Assembly (NCBI GenBank): GCA_036567785.1
Contig: DATCTV010000037.1
Location: 62,001-126,000, forward strand
Reading direction: 5' to 3'
DNA length: 64,000 nucleotides
Source of the DNA: Desulfomonilia bacterium
GTDB taxonomy: Bacteria > Desulfobacterota > Desulfomonilia > UBA1062
Shown here: positions 26,401 through 35,740 of the stretch, one piece after another
Layout: every line of letters starts with the position of its first letter
Numbering within the stretch: the first letter of the stretch is position 1
Notes under the pieces: model-generated
What the model saw: the letters and a program-made list of their open reading frames with translations, nothing else
Told to the model about the DNA's origin: nothing
Databases searched by the model: none
Program-made: the position numbers and the translations under genes

Positions 26401-27645
26401 TCAATGAGACCCCGGCGGGAACAGCTGCATCCAGACCCGCGCGTGTTTGGGAATGTTCGAGCGCTGGCAATCGGGATTGATATCTCCTAATTCCACGGCG
26501 CAGTAATAAGGCAGCAGCTGGATGACAAAGGTCGAAACAACCGCGAAGATGTGCTCATCGACATCCGGCAGGCGCAACACATAGTCCATCATCGGCGCGA
26601 TGTCGTTGTCGTTTTCCGAAACGATTCCGATCGCGGGAGTCTTGAGCCCGAGAGTCGCCTGCGCAATCTGCTTTAGCCAGGGGTACGATGGTCCCTCAGG
26701 GGCGATGATGGCTGTCACGATGCGTTCATCCGTAAGGCCGAGTGCTCCGTGAATGTGACGGTCAGGGCACATTCCCTTGCATGGGATGTGGGCCATTTCG
26801 TCGAACTTGAGCGCGAGTTCCTCGGCGGTCGCCAGGTTCGGCCCGCCGCCGACTGAAATGAAGCATCGCGCGTTCCTGTACCTTTTTGCGATGGTCCGGC
26901 ACCTGGCATCGAGGTCCTTCTTGTTGGCGTCAAGCCAGTCCGGCATTTCATAAAGCTGTTTGCGGAGCTTGTCGTAGTTCACTCTGCCGGGTGTGACACG
27001 TCTGCCCAGTTCGAGCGCAAGCAGGACGCCTGCCGCAAACCTTGTCGCATAATGAAAGGTATCGGAACCCCCGGTGTCGAACCCGCCCTGACATATGATT
27101 GCGTCCTCGGTGATCTTCGTAAGCGGGCTGTGCGGAACGCTTGTCACGGCGACAAGGTATGCGCCTCCGTCTGCCGCTTTTTTTGCTGCGGCATTCGCGT
27201 CGAACGTCCGGCCGCTGCCGGAGAACACAAGGAACGCCGATTTCTTAAGGTTCCAGTTACGCCGGCTTGTGATGAATTCGCCGCTGTCCGCCTGGTCTGC
27301 GTCGAAATCTGCGAATGCCCCGAATGCGGCCGCCGCGCCCATGCACACGAACTGCGACGTGCCGAGGCCGGTGCCGATTATGCGTGTTAGCTTCCTTTTG
27401 GCGATCTTTTCCGCAACGACGGCCACCTGGTCAGGAATGGTATCGAGCGTGTCGCGCAGCGCCTGGGGGATGCTCAATATATCCCGGTAAAGATTGAACG
27501 GATGCTCTGTTCTGGGCTCGGATCCTAGCGCAATGTACATCGTGGGATATTCACCGGTCCCCTCGATTGTCCTTTCGCCTCCGCCTTCGAGCCAGTCCCA
27601 TCGCTTCCTTGGTTCTACTCCTTCGGACTTTTTCTTTTTCGCCAT
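26401..27645 (-). CDS. Two-domain SIS protein (GlmS isomerase-like sugar-phosphate isomerase/deaminase)
   Basis: 414 residues with two SIS domains, the layout of the GlmS isomerase half. The N-terminal SIS domain opens with PFNLYRDILSIPQALRDTL, comparable to the GlmS linker, followed by IIGTGLGTSQFVC and FLVFSGSGRTFDA. The second domain has ISVGGGPNLATAEELALKF and the metal- or substrate-site residues CPDRHIHG. No glutaminase domain is present, so it would act as an isomerase or deaminase on a (amino)sugar phosphate. AAGGAG precedes the ATG. It sits between an aldolase and a kinase gene. Confidence 0.82.
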   Translation of the reverse strand: MAKKKKSEGVEPRKRWDWLEGGGERTIEGTGEYPTMYIALGSEPRTEHPFNLYRDILSIPQALRDTLDTIPDQVAVVAEKIAKRKLTRIIGTGLGTSQFVCMGAAAAFGAFADFDADQADSGEFITSRRNWNLKKSAFLVFSGSGRTFDANAAAKKAADGGAYLVAVTSVPHSPLTKITEDAIICQGGFDTGGSDTFHYATRFAAGVLLALELGRRVTPGRVNYDKLRKQLYEMPDWLDANKKDLDARCRTIAKRYRNARCFISVGGGPNLATAEELALKFDEMAHIPCKGMCPDRHIHGALGLTDERIVTAIIAPEGPSYPWLKQIAQATLGLKTPAIGIVSENDNDIAPMMDYVLRLPDVDEHIFAVVSTFVIQLLPYYCAVELGDINPDCQRSNIPKHARVWMQLFPPGSH

Positions 27646-27686
27646 TACCCACGCTCCTTTTACTTTATTATAGTAAAATCTATTCT

Positions 27687-27737
27687 AATTCCGCTTTGCA
27701 TTTTGACGAAGGTAGCGCTTGAATGCGAAGTGGAATT
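27687..27737. repeat. MITE-like element, copy 3: ends only (51 bp)
   Basis: AATTCCGCTTTGCATTTTGA at the left and AATGCGAAGTGGAATT at the right are inverted repeats, and GGTAGCGCTTGAATGCGAAG is the reverse complement of the left end of copies 1 and 2. The middle is missing, so this is a deletion derivative. It overlaps the aldolase stop codon by two bases. Confidence 0.6.
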
Positions 27738-28593
27738 ACCATGCTTGACCACTGCTCCCGAACAGCCGCATCTTCTTTCTTACTGCTTCCTTCATATTGT
27801 CTATGCCTGGTTTGAATATTTTCCGGATGTCTATGGCATCCGTATTTTCAGCTAGATACTCCCTCACTCCTGCAGTGAAGCTTTTCTGGAGTTCAGCACC
27901 GATATTGATTTTCCTGATACCGCGGCGGATGACCTCCTTAAAGATATCGTCAGGCACGCCGGATGCCCCATGAAGCACAAGGGGGACTTTAACGGCTGAC
28001 GCAATGGCGGATATGCGCTCGAGATCAATTTTAGCGGTCTGCTTCCTCATTCCGTGAACCGTGCCCACGGCTACCGCAAGAGAGTCCACCATGCTTTCTT
28101 CGGCGAATCTTGCTGCATCATCCGGGTCAGTGAGGATTTCCTCGTCACGAACCTCAGCAGGGCCTGCATCTTTACCGCCGACATGGCCGATCTCTCCCTC
28201 AACGCTCACACCTTCGGACCTTGCCACGGCCACGACCCGCCTCATCTGTGCCGCGTTTTCCGCAAGCGGAAGCTTCGAGCAATCATACATTACCGATGTA
28301 AAACCGCCCATTATGGCCATTACCACGCTTTCAAACGTTTCGCCGTGGTCGAAATGTACGGATACAGGAACAGGAGAGGCATCCGCCATCCCAGTCAGGG
28401 CCTTGCTGAAGAGAGGCCAACCGGCATATCTCACAGCGCTTTCGGTTACCGCAACTATGACAGGCGCCTTCTCCTCGACGGCCGTCTCCAGGACTGCGCG
28501 GATCTGCTCTATATTGTTCACGTTGAATGCCCCTACCGCATAGCCGTGAGAGGCGGCGTGATTTAAAAGATCGCTGTTGTTTTTGAGCGACAT
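27736..28593 (-). CDS. Class II ketose-bisphosphate aldolase (Fba/GatY/KbaY/IolJ type)
   Basis: 285 residues. Zinc-dependent aldolase features: AVGAFNVNNIEQIRAV at the N-terminus, VSVHFDHGETFE (zinc His and catalytic Asp), VEGEIGHVGGKD, AVAVGTVHGM, LVLHGASGVPDD and the phosphate site KINIGAELQ. It cleaves a ketose-1,6-bisphosphate (fructose, tagatose or a 5-dehydro-deoxy sugar acid) into two trioses. The frame is open to 28704, but MSLKNNSDLL at 28593 is the natural N-terminus; its ATG overlaps the upstream stop (TAATG), showing coupling to the first kinase gene. Confidence 0.88.
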   Translation of the reverse strand: MSLKNNSDLLNHAASHGYAVGAFNVNNIEQIRAVLETAVEEKAPVIVAVTESAVRYAGWPLFSKALTGMADASPVPVSVHFDHGETFESVVMAIMGGFTSVMYDCSKLPLAENAAQMRRVVAVARSEGVSVEGEIGHVGGKDAGPAEVRDEEILTDPDDAARFAEESMVDSLAVAVGTVHGMRKQTAKIDLERISAIASAVKVPLVLHGASGVPDDIFKEVIRRGIRKINIGAELQKSFTAGVREYLAENTDAIDIRKIFKPGIDNMKEAVRKKMRLFGSSGQAW

Positions 28594-29534
28594 TACCGCT
28601 TTTCCTTTAAGAGCGACATCACCTGCTTCAGTGATGGTATGCCTGCCCGCGCGCCGATTGCTCCGCAGGAAAGAAAAGCCGCCGCGTTGGCAAATTCGGC
28701 GCATTTTACAGGTGGCCAGCCTTTTAATAATCCGAAAATGTATCCTCCGTGGAAGACGTCGCCTGCACCGGTGGTGTCGACAACGAAGCCTTTGCGGCTT
28801 ATCCCATGCACGCGGAACTTGCCCCCGGCAGTTGCACCGATGCAGCCCTTTTCACCGAGGGTGATAAGGGCCACTTTCGGGCCGCGCTCAAGGATCTTCC
28901 ATACTGCATCTTCGGGCGTCGCCTTTTCGCCGAAGAACTTCTTGACGAATGTATGGGAAGCGATGAAGTGATCCGTGTGCGTGAAGAGTTCATCCATATG
29001 CTCTCGCGGTCTGCCCAGGTCTATAACCGTTTCGCCACCGCGCTCGCGCACGAGCTTCATCGCTTTGAGCGCAACATGGGCCTCGTTGCCGTCCACGTGC
29101 AGAAACCTGCACAGCGGAAAATTCTTTTTGTAAGCAACGCTGGCGGGCAGCGGTATAACACGTTCGCGGCCAAGCACCATCGTTCGGGTTCCCTTTGACA
29201 GGTCGATCCACACGAACGCCTTTTTCGTCTCGGTTTTCCTGGTCAGAATCATATGCGATGTGTCCACCCCGTAACTCGCCATCTCTTTCGTGATAAAGCG
29301 GCCTTCGTCATCGTCGCCTGCAATGCCTATCATCGCAACATCACGTTTCCATTTTCCCAGTGCAACCAGAGCCGTCACAACCGGCGCGCCGCCTTGGTGG
29401 ATGTATTTCTTCGCAACCGTCTTGTCGTCTATTGCCGGAAACTTGTCGAGCAGGCACTGATAATCGACGACACAGAATCCCAGGCCTACGCAATCATAAA
29501 CGCGCCTGCAATCGGGAGAAGCTTCTTTTTTCAC
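28593..29534 (-). CDS. PfkB-family sugar kinase, first gene of the operon
   Basis: 313 residues. FPAIDDKTVAKKYIHQGGAP is the substrate-side motif and DTTGAGDVFHGGYIFGLL is the ATP/anion-hole signature. It differs clearly from the second kinase of this operon, so the two probably act on different intermediates, for example a sugar and then its phosphate. The next gene, an aldolase, overlaps its stop codon. No transporter or regulator is linked within the window. Confidence 0.88.
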   Translation of the reverse strand: MKKEASPDCRRVYDCVGLGFCVVDYQCLLDKFPAIDDKTVAKKYIHQGGAPVVTALVALGKWKRDVAMIGIAGDDDEGRFITKEMASYGVDTSHMILTRKTETKKAFVWIDLSKGTRTMVLGRERVIPLPASVAYKKNFPLCRFLHVDGNEAHVALKAMKLVRERGGETVIDLGRPREHMDELFTHTDHFIASHTFVKKFFGEKATPEDAVWKILERGPKVALITLGEKGCIGATAGGKFRVHGISRKGFVVDTTGAGDVFHGGYIFGLLKGWPPVKCAEFANAAAFLSCGAIGARAGIPSLKQVMSLLKEKR

Positions 29535-29849
29535 TTCATTGATCTCCTGAAAGATATTTCCCGTTTAAGCCCGTGCGCCTTGCATGACTTCGGTGATTAT
29601 ATTAAGCCGCATCGGGATAAGCTGACTAAACAAAAAGAGGGAGTTGTATGTCAAGAAGAATAACAGCAGGATATAATGCAGATGTCAGTATGATCAATAA
29701 AATAGTTACTTGTAATTTCTTAAACATCCCGTCGCAAAATATCTTTACAGCCGGCCATTTACTCATTATTTATACACATATACGCATTTTATTATTTTAC
29801 CTGCTATTAATTCGGGTTGAGAATACAACATCCTTTAAAGGAGGCGTTT
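29535..29849. other. Divergent intergenic region between the sugar operon and CoA-transferase genes
   Basis: 315 bases. It must hold the promoters of both flanking operons, but I cannot place them confidently. A 69-codon open frame at 29648-29857 (+) has AGAGGGAG six bases upstream and a hydrophobic C-terminal half; it overlaps the CoA-transferase start by eight bases. I do not count it as a gene. Confidence 0.4.
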
Positions 29850-30896
29850 ATGCCTGAATCGTCGAACAAGGTTATGACCGCCAAGGAAGCAGTAAACAGG
29901 TTTGTTCATGACGGCGATCATCTGGTCATCGGCAACTACACGGTCGGAACATGTGCTGCGCTGGTTTTCGAAATCATAAGGCAGCAGAAAAAGGGATTCA
30001 CGCTCTATTCCCAGTCAGGTGTCTTTGACGTCGAGGTGCTTGTCGGAGGGGGATGTGTGGACAGGCTCGTCACCACATACGTCTACAGGGCCGGAGGAAA
30101 AGAGGGCGGTTCCGCCGTAGAACGTGCACTTCGCGACGGCTCGCTTGAAATGGAGGACTACACGAACTTCCAGTACAATGCGAGGCTGGTCGCCGGAATG
30201 CACGGATTCAGCTTCATGCAGGTGCTTGAAGGTCCCATGGTTACGGATTTATTCAGCAAGCGCTCTTTCATGGCCGACGACAAGTACAGGATCATCAAAT
30301 GCCCTTATACAGGGAAAGATATCCTCACGGTGCCTGCAGCAAACCCCGATGTATGCATAGTGCACGTGCAGAGGGCCGACAAGTTCGGGAACGCGCAGTA
30401 CTGGGGTGCGCTCGGAAGTGTTGCCGCTGCTGCGCTTTCGAGCAAGAGGATAATAGTCTCCTGCGAGGAGATAGTGGAGCACGACATCATCCAGTCGAGT
30501 CCGCAGCTCACGATAATCCCGGCCTACAGGGTTGACGCCGTGGTCGAGGCCCCCTGGGGAGCGCATCCGACCGAGGTCCTGGGATACTACAACCTGGACA
30601 AGATGGCATATGCCATGTTCTTCATGTCCGATATGACGGGTGACGGTCTGAAGGCCTGGATGGACGAATGGGTATACGGCTGTGCGAACCGTCAGGCGTA
30701 CATAGACCACTACATCGGAAAGTACGGCTCCGGGCTGCTGGATGCGATCAAGGCCAAGCCGTATTACTCGGCGCCGGCAAATTACGGTTCGGCGTACATC
30801 TCATCATGGGAAGACAACGGCAGGGAAAGAACCATGGGTGTTACCATCGAGGAAATGGAAAAGATAATGGAAGAAAGGGGACTGTTGTATGGCTAA
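29850..30896 (+). CDS. CoA-transferase family I, subunit A (GctA-like)
   Basis: 348 residues of the glutaconate CoA-transferase alpha type. It starts with MTAKEAVNRFVHDGDHLVIG and has VDVCIVHVQRADKFGNAQYW-like strands seen across the family (NPDVCIVHVQRADKFGNAQ). With the beta subunit it moves CoA between carboxylic acids such as acetate and a dicarboxylate or 3-oxoacid. I use ATG 29850 because AAAGGAGG lies 6 bases upstream; the frame also opens at 29817. It overlaps the beta gene by eight bases. The acyl substrate is unknown. Confidence 0.9.
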   Translation: MPESSNKVMTAKEAVNRFVHDGDHLVIGNYTVGTCAALVFEIIRQQKKGFTLYSQSGVFDVEVLVGGGCVDRLVTTYVYRAGGKEGGSAVERALRDGSLEMEDYTNFQYNARLVAGMHGFSFMQVLEGPMVTDLFSKRSFMADDKYRIIKCPYTGKDILTVPAANPDVCIVHVQRADKFGNAQYWGALGSVAAAALSSKRIIVSCEEIVEHDIIQSSPQLTIIPAYRVDAVVEAPWGAHPTEVLGYYNLDKMAYAMFFMSDMTGDGLKAWMDEWVYGCANRQAYIDHYIGKYGSGLLDAIKAKPYYSAPANYGSAYISSWEDNGRERTMGVTIEEMEKIMEERGLLYG

Positions 30897-31713
30897 GAGA
30901 TATTCGCTTGACGAACTTCTGATTATAACGGTTGCAAGGGAGATCAAGGACGGTGACCGCGTCATACTGGGAGTGGGACTTCCGACTACGGCCGGGGCCA
31001 TGGCCAAGGCCCTGCATGCGCCCAATGCGACCTTGATGATGGAATCCGGCATAATAGACATCGAACCGTGCGTACCGCCGAATCATATAGCGGATGCAAA
31101 CTCGTGCAGGGGCTTTTCCTACGCAACGGACCTGTTCTCGATGTTCACTATGACGTACAGGGGTTTCATCGATGTCTGCTTCCTGGGAGTGGCACAGATC
31201 GACCGCTTCGGCAATATCAACACGACGGTGATCGGCGATTACTTCAAGCCCAAGATGCGTCTGCCCGGTTCCGGAGGAGCCTCTGACTTCATGTCATACG
31301 CCAGGCACACGATCCTTACCATGCGCGGCGGAGAATTTGTAGAGAAGCTGGACTACTTCACATCGCCGGGATATCTTGAAGGCGGCAACAGCAGAGACGA
31401 CAGCGGCCTTTTTCCCAAAGGTTCCGGCCCCTCGATGCTCCTTACGACAAAGGGCGTCTTCAGGTTCGACGATACAACGAAAGAGCTCTATCTTTCAAAG
31501 CTTCATCCCGGTGTGACCGTGGACATGGTTAAGAAAGACGTGCCCTGGGATCTCAAGATAGCGGCCGATCTTTCGGTGACGGAAAGACCTACGGATGCGG
31601 AGATCGATTTCGTCAGACGCTTTGCACCGACCGAAGCCGTGGGCAGGAAGCTTATGTACGAACTCGGAATATCGAACGCGCTCAACAAGGCGGCAGCGAG
31701 GCAGAACAACTGA
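30889..31713 (+). CDS. CoA-transferase family I, subunit B (GctB-like)
   Basis: 274 residues. Glu52 in MMESGIID corresponds in position to the catalytic glutamate (Glu54) of Acidaminococcus GctB, which forms the enzyme-CoA thioester. Other motifs are GVGLPTTAGAMA, GVAQIDRFGNINTT and LPGSGGASDFM. The pair would activate or exchange acids at the expense of acyl-CoA, fitting the acyl-CoA chemistry encoded elsewhere in the window. There is no nearby dehydratase that would prove glutaconate as substrate. Confidence 0.9.
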   Translation: MAKRYSLDELLIITVAREIKDGDRVILGVGLPTTAGAMAKALHAPNATLMMESGIIDIEPCVPPNHIADANSCRGFSYATDLFSMFTMTYRGFIDVCFLGVAQIDRFGNINTTVIGDYFKPKMRLPGSGGASDFMSYARHTILTMRGGEFVEKLDYFTSPGYLEGGNSRDDSGLFPKGSGPSMLLTTKGVFRFDDTTKELYLSKLHPGVTVDMVKKDVPWDLKIAADLSVTERPTDAEIDFVRRFAPTEAVGRKLMYELGISNALNKAAARQNN

Positions 31714-31889
31714 GGAAAAGCTAACGAAGATTCACGGCACATGGCTTGTGCCGGCGTGCAGAGTTAACGACTGAACAGATATGTTTCGGTGCGTTGATGA
31801 TGATATGTTCAATAAACGATTTATTCATAATTTCATCAACGCTCCGGATCATCTCCGGACTAAAGCTTGTGAAATCAGACATGACTTCC

Positions 31890-31918
31890 TTGAAATCACA
31901 GGGGTTCATCACTAATAT
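31890..31918 (+). promoter_or_regulatory. Sigma-70 promoter of clpB
   Basis: TTGAAA (31890-31895), a 17-base spacer and TAATAT (31913-31918) lie 32 bases before the clpB start. No CIRCE element (TTAGCACTC inverted repeat) and no convincing sigma-32 -10 motif is present here. Confidence 0.6.
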
Positions 31919-31950
31919 CCTTAATAAAGATTACATAATTGGAGATGATT

Positions 31951-34551
31951 ATGGACGCCAACCGACTCACCGAAAAATCACAGGAAGCTTTTGCCGAGGC
32001 ACAGAATATCGCCGTAAAGTTCGGCCATGTGGAAATCGATGTCGAGCACATGCTTCTGGCCCTCATAACACAACAGGACGGACTTGTTCCAAGGCTGTTC
32101 GTGAAAATGGATGTTCCTCTGGAGCCGTTCAAGGCAGAGGTCGAGAAGGACCTGAACAAGAGGCCCAAAGTCTCTGGTCCGGGGGCTGAAGCGGGCAAGG
32201 TCTACATCACTCAGCGGCTGAACAGGCTTCTTGTGAAGGCCGAGGAGGAGGCCAAGAGACTGAAGGACGAATATGTCTCGGTCGAGCACATCCTCCTTGC
32301 AATGCTTGATGAAGGCAAGTCTCATCCTGCCGGGAAAATGCTTTCACAGTTCAATATAACGAAGGAAAGGGTTCTGGCCGCACTCACGGCCATACGCGGA
32401 AACCAGCGCGTTACGAGCCAGAATCCGGAAGCAGCTTATGAGGCGCTTGAAAAATACGGGGTTGACTTGGTCAAGCAGGCAAGCCTGGGCAAACTCGACC
32501 CGGTCATAGGACGTGATGCAGAGATCAGGCGCGTCATCAGGATCCTCTCACGCAAGACAAAGAACAACCCGGTTCTCATAGGCGAACCGGGCGTAGGAAA
32601 GACCGCCATAATAGAGGGCCTTGCCCAGCGCATAGTGAAGGGCGATGTGCCGGAGGGACTGAAGGACAAAACTGTCTTTGCGCTCGATCTGGGATCGCTC
32701 GTTGCAGGTGCGAAATTCAGGGGCGAATTCGAGGAGAGGCTGAAGGCCGTCCTTTCAGAGATAAAGTCAAGCGAAGGCAGGATATTGTTATTCATAGACG
32801 AGCTGCACAACATCGTTGGCGCGGGCCGCGCAGAGGGCTCGATGGATGCGGGCAATATGCTCAAGCCCATGCTTGCGAGAGGCGAACTCCACTGCATCGG
32901 CGCTACCACGCTCGACGAGTACAGGAAGCACATAGAAAAGGATGCCGCACTCGAGCGCCGCTTCCAGCCCGTTATGGTAGACCCTCCGACTGTGGAGGAT
33001 ACGGTATCGATTTTAAGGGGCCTGAAGGAGCGCTTCGAAGTCCATCATGGTGTGAAGATTCAGGACGGTGCGCTCGTCTCTGCCGCTGTCCTTTCCAACC
33101 GTTACATATCCGACCGCTTTCTCCCTGACAAGGCAATAGACCTTGTTGACGAAGCCTGCGCCATGATACGCACCGAGATCGACTCCATGCCCGCCGAACT
33201 CGATGAGGTGACACGCAAGGTAATGCAGCTTGAGATAGAAGAGGCGGCGCTCAAGAAGGAGACCGACAAGGCGAGCCATGCGAGACTGGCCGAACTCAGG
33301 AAAGAGCTGGCAGACCTGAAGGATCAGACCGCGACGATGAAGGCCAAATGGGAAGAGGAGAAAAAATCTATCCAGTCACTGCGCGGGATAAGGGAAGAGA
33401 TCGAGCAGACGAGGCTCGAAATCGAAAAGGCCGAGCGCGACTATGACCTCAACAAGGCCGCCGAACTCAAGCACGGAAAACTGCCGCAGCTCATGCAGAG
33501 GCTTCATGAAGCAGAGGAAAAGAACAATGCGACCATGCTGAGTGAAAGTGTCAGCGAGGATATCATCGCCGAGATCGTTTCCAAATGGACAGGCATACCG
33601 GTGACACGGCTTGTCGAGGGTGAACGCGAAAAGCTGTTGAGGCTCGATTCCATCCTGCACGAGCGCGTGATCGGCCAGGACGAGGCCGTGCAGGCGGTTG
33701 CGGACGCTGTCATAAGGGCGCGCGCAGGCATCAAGGACCCGAAGAGGCCGATCGGTTCATTCATATTCCTTGGCCCAACAGGCGTGGGAAAGACCGAACT
33801 GGCGAAAACGCTAGCAAACGCGCTTTTCGATACCGAAGAAAATATGGTCCGCATAGACATGAGCGAGTACATGGAAAAATACGCGGTCTCCAGGCTCATA
33901 GGTTCGCCCCCGGGCTATGTCGGTTATGAAGAGGGCGGCCAGCTGACGGAGGCGGTGCGCAGAAAGCCATATTCGGTAGTGCTCTTCGACGAGATTGAAA
34001 AGGCTCACCCGGACGTTTTCAACGTGCTGCTGCAGATACTGGACGACGGCAGGCTGACGGATTCGCACGGCAGGACAGTCGATTTCAAGAACACGGTCAT
34101 AATCATGACAAGCAATATAGGCTCACAGGACCTGATCGAGGGGCTCGACAAAAACGGCGAGCTTACTGAAAAGGCGCGGAACGCCGTCATGAACGAACTC
34201 AAGCGAAGCTTCAGGCCGGAGTTCCTGAACCGGGTGGACGACACCGTGCTGTTCAAGTCGCTGACGCTCGCTGAGATAGAAAAGATTGTCGTGCTGTTGA
34301 CCGGCGATCTGAAGAAGCGGCTCGAAGACAGGGACATTGCGCTTGATCTGACCAAGCCTGCCTTGGAGTTCATAGCCAAGGAAGGCTTCGATCCCGTCTA
34401 TGGCGCAAGGCCTTTAAAGCGCTTCATTCAGCGAGAACTCGAGACAAGGATAGGCCGCTCAATAATAGCGGGCGACGTGATCCCCGGAGGCACCATCCAT
34501 GTTGATGTAAAAGCGGGCGAGCTTGCATTCAGGATAGACAATCCGTCATAA
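31951..34551 (+). CDS. clpB: ATP-dependent disaggregase ClpB
   Basis: 866 residues, full length. N-domain (1-145), AAA+ domain 1 with Walker [14 protein letters not shown] and Walker [16 protein letters not shown], the coiled-coil M-domain (~400-530, rich in Lys/Glu heptads) that separates ClpB from ClpA/ClpC, and AAA+ domain 2 with [14 protein letters not shown] and [15 protein letters not shown]. It works with DnaK to rescue aggregated proteins. The frame opens at TTG 31939, but GGAG at 31941-31944 fits ATG 31951. Confidence 0.97.
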   Translation: MDANRLTEKSQEAFAEAQNIAVKFGHVEIDVEHMLLALITQQDGLVPRLFVKMDVPLEPFKAEVEKDLNKRPKVSGPGAEAGKVYITQRLNRLLVKAEEEAKRLKDEYVSVEHILLAMLDEGKSHPAGKMLSQFNITKERVLAALTAIRGNQRVTSQNPEAAYEALEKYGVDLVKQASLGKLDPVIGRDAEIRRVIRILSRKTKNNPVLIGEPGVGKTAIIEGLAQRIVKGDVPEGLKDKTVFALDLGSLVAGAKFRGEFEERLKAVLSEIKSSEGRILLFIDELHNIVGAGRAEGSMDAGNMLKPMLARGELHCIGATTLDEYRKHIEKDAALERRFQPVMVDPPTVEDTVSILRGLKERFEVHHGVKIQDGALVSAAVLSNRYISDRFLPDKAIDLVDEACAMIRTEIDSMPAELDEVTRKVMQLEIEEAALKKETDKASHARLAELRKELADLKDQTATMKAKWEEEKKSIQSLRGIREEIEQTRLEIEKAERDYDLNKAAELKHGKLPQLMQRLHEAEEKNNATMLSESVSEDIIAEIVSKWTGIPVTRLVEGEREKLLRLDSILHERVIGQDEAVQAVADAVIRARAGIKDPKRPIGSFIFLGPTGVGKTELAKTLANALFDTEENMVRIDMSEYMEKYAVSRLIGSPPGYVGYEEGGQLTEAVRRKPYSVVLFDEIEKAHPDVFNVLLQILDDGRLTDSHGRTVDFKNTVIIMTSNIGSQDLIEGLDKNGELTEKARNAVMNELKRSFRPEFLNRVDDTVLFKSLTLAEIEKIVVLLTGDLKKRLEDRDIALDLTKPALEFIAKEGFDPVYGARPLKRFIQRELETRIGRSIIAGDVIPGGTIHVDVKAGELAFRIDNPS

Positions 34552-34585
34552 ACAATTCGCCACAGGCACGAACTGTTTCGTTTCC

Positions 34586-34613
34586 TCGTTCCAAAGCTCC
34601 GGCTTTGGAATGA
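34586..34613. repeat. Palindromic repeat / hairpin downstream of clpB
   Basis: TTCCAAAGC (34589-34597) and GCTTTGGAA (34602-34610) pair perfectly around the tetraloop TCCG. The CGTTCCAAAGCTCC.. form resembles a palindromic repeat common in bacterial spacers. It may also act as the clpB terminator, although no T-run follows. Confidence 0.6.
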
Positions 34614-34745
34614 ACTGAATTTATGAAGTCCTTGCATCGATTGATTTTATGCATATGTTAGATTAGTTAATGTAGTAATTATTGTTAAAGCTGCAGTTTA
34701 AATTTATTGCTATTACCAAGTCGGGATTTTATGATGGGTTAAAAA

Positions 34746-35273
34746 ATGAATCACAAAAATGACAAATTTTTAGAAGAATTAGAAGAAGCAATTAAGAAAT
34801 GGGAAGAATCCATCAAATGGATTGCAATGGGGTGGGATTGTATTGAGGAGTACACACATGATCTGAGTTTTCGCGAAGGCCTTGATGAAACAATATTGGA
34901 ATTGCCATTGAACAATACAATTCCGGATCCATTGCTTCTAAGAATCACTGCGGCCGATAATCTGTTTCGCGAGGTTACTGTTGCCTCACGTTTATGCGTC
35001 TGGCATTGTGATCCACAGTATAGATATTATTCGGATGATCAGATTGAGCTAACATTTAAACATTATGATGAGAAGACTTACTGGTACTACTATCGCTGGC
35101 AACCCGATTGTCCATACGCATGGAAGGAAAACGACGGGATAAGTTTTCAACGAAATGGATATGGTCTTGATTTTGAAAAAATGACTGTATCTGAGCTTAA
35201 AGATGCTGTCAGACGCAATGTGGCACAAATGGAAGAAGAATTAAAAAAGCTGAAATGCCGAATTAAGAGGTGA
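34746..35273 (+). CDS. Hypothetical protein, AT-rich gene
   Basis: 175 residues, no signal peptide or membrane segment. It starts with an acidic/lysine helix (FLEELEEAIKKWEESIKW), has an aromatic-rich middle (YWYYYRWQPDCPYAW) and ends in a basic coiled-coil-like tail. The base composition is visibly richer in A and T than neighbouring genes, suggesting recent acquisition. The ribosome-binding site is weak. The next gene starts six bases after its stop, so both may be one unit. I do not recognise the family. Confidence 0.6.
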   Translation: MNHKNDKFLEELEEAIKKWEESIKWIAMGWDCIEEYTHDLSFREGLDETILELPLNNTIPDPLLLRITAADNLFREVTVASRLCVWHCDPQYRYYSDDQIELTFKHYDEKTYWYYYRWQPDCPYAWKENDGISFQRNGYGLDFEKMTVSELKDAVRRNVAQMEEELKKLKCRIKR

Positions 35274-35278
35274 ACTAT

Positions 35279-35689
35279 ATGAGATATGCCTGTATGACTC
35301 TGGCGGTTTTAGTCAGTATGTTCATGTTTGCCGGATGTGGCGGCCACGGAAAAAAACCGGATATAAAGGATGTGTACCCGCTCATCGAGGAATATCTCAC
35401 GGCCCGGAAGGCGAAAACCTGCAGCGGCGACGTCACCATCGACAGCCTGAGGGTGAACAGGGTGGGCGATTTTTCAAAAGAGTTAGGCGGCTGGCCGGTA
35501 TATTCCGATTTTGAGGTGAAATGCCATTCGGAAACCATCACCACCACATGGAAGGGCACCGACGACGGGAAGACTATAACCGCCCTTGTCCGTCAGACCT
35601 CCCCCGGAAAATACGAATGTTTTATCCCCGAGATGTTCCAGCAGGCTCAGGACATGCTGAACAATATGGATTTAAACAAAAGGCCCTGA
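35279..35689 (+). CDS. Small lipoprotein of unknown function
   Basis: 136 residues. Lipoprotein signal with lipobox MFAGC, then a ~115-residue domain (DVYPLIEEYLTARKAKTCSG...SDFEVKCHSETITTTWKG) that looks like a small cystatin/NTF2-like alpha-beta fold. AGAGG before the ATG at 35279 supports this start over the in-frame GTG at 35270. It follows the AT-rich hypothetical gene almost directly. Confidence 0.65.
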   Translation: MRYACMTLAVLVSMFMFAGCGGHGKKPDIKDVYPLIEEYLTARKAKTCSGDVTIDSLRVNRVGDFSKELGGWPVYSDFEVKCHSETITTTWKGTDDGKTITALVRQTSPGKYECFIPEMFQQAQDMLNNMDLNKRP

Positions 35690-35720
35690 TGCTGGAGAAT
35701 ATATTCTAACAATCAGCAGT

Positions 35721-35740
35721 TGCCCGCTTTCCGGGTTTTT
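35721..35740 (+). terminator. Weak intrinsic terminator candidate
   Basis: CCCG-CTTTC-CGGG followed by five Ts lies 32 bases after the lipoprotein gene. The stem is only four base pairs, so this is tentative. The following ~190 bases up to the hydrolase stop show no gene I can support. Confidence 0.3.

Noticed and set aside
28054-28566. 170- and 160-codon open frames on the plus strand
   Set aside because: Both are antisense to the class II aldolase, whose zinc and phosphate sites are clear.
31714-31950. CIRCE element or sigma-32 promoter for clpB
   Set aside because: No TTAGCACTC inverted repeat and no proper CCCCAT-type -10; the sigma-70 match TTGAAA-N17-TAATAT is better.
31746-32189. 147-codon open frame before and into clpB
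   Set aside because: It runs through the clpB promoter and into the clpB N-domain in another frame, without a ribosome-binding site or recognisable motifs.
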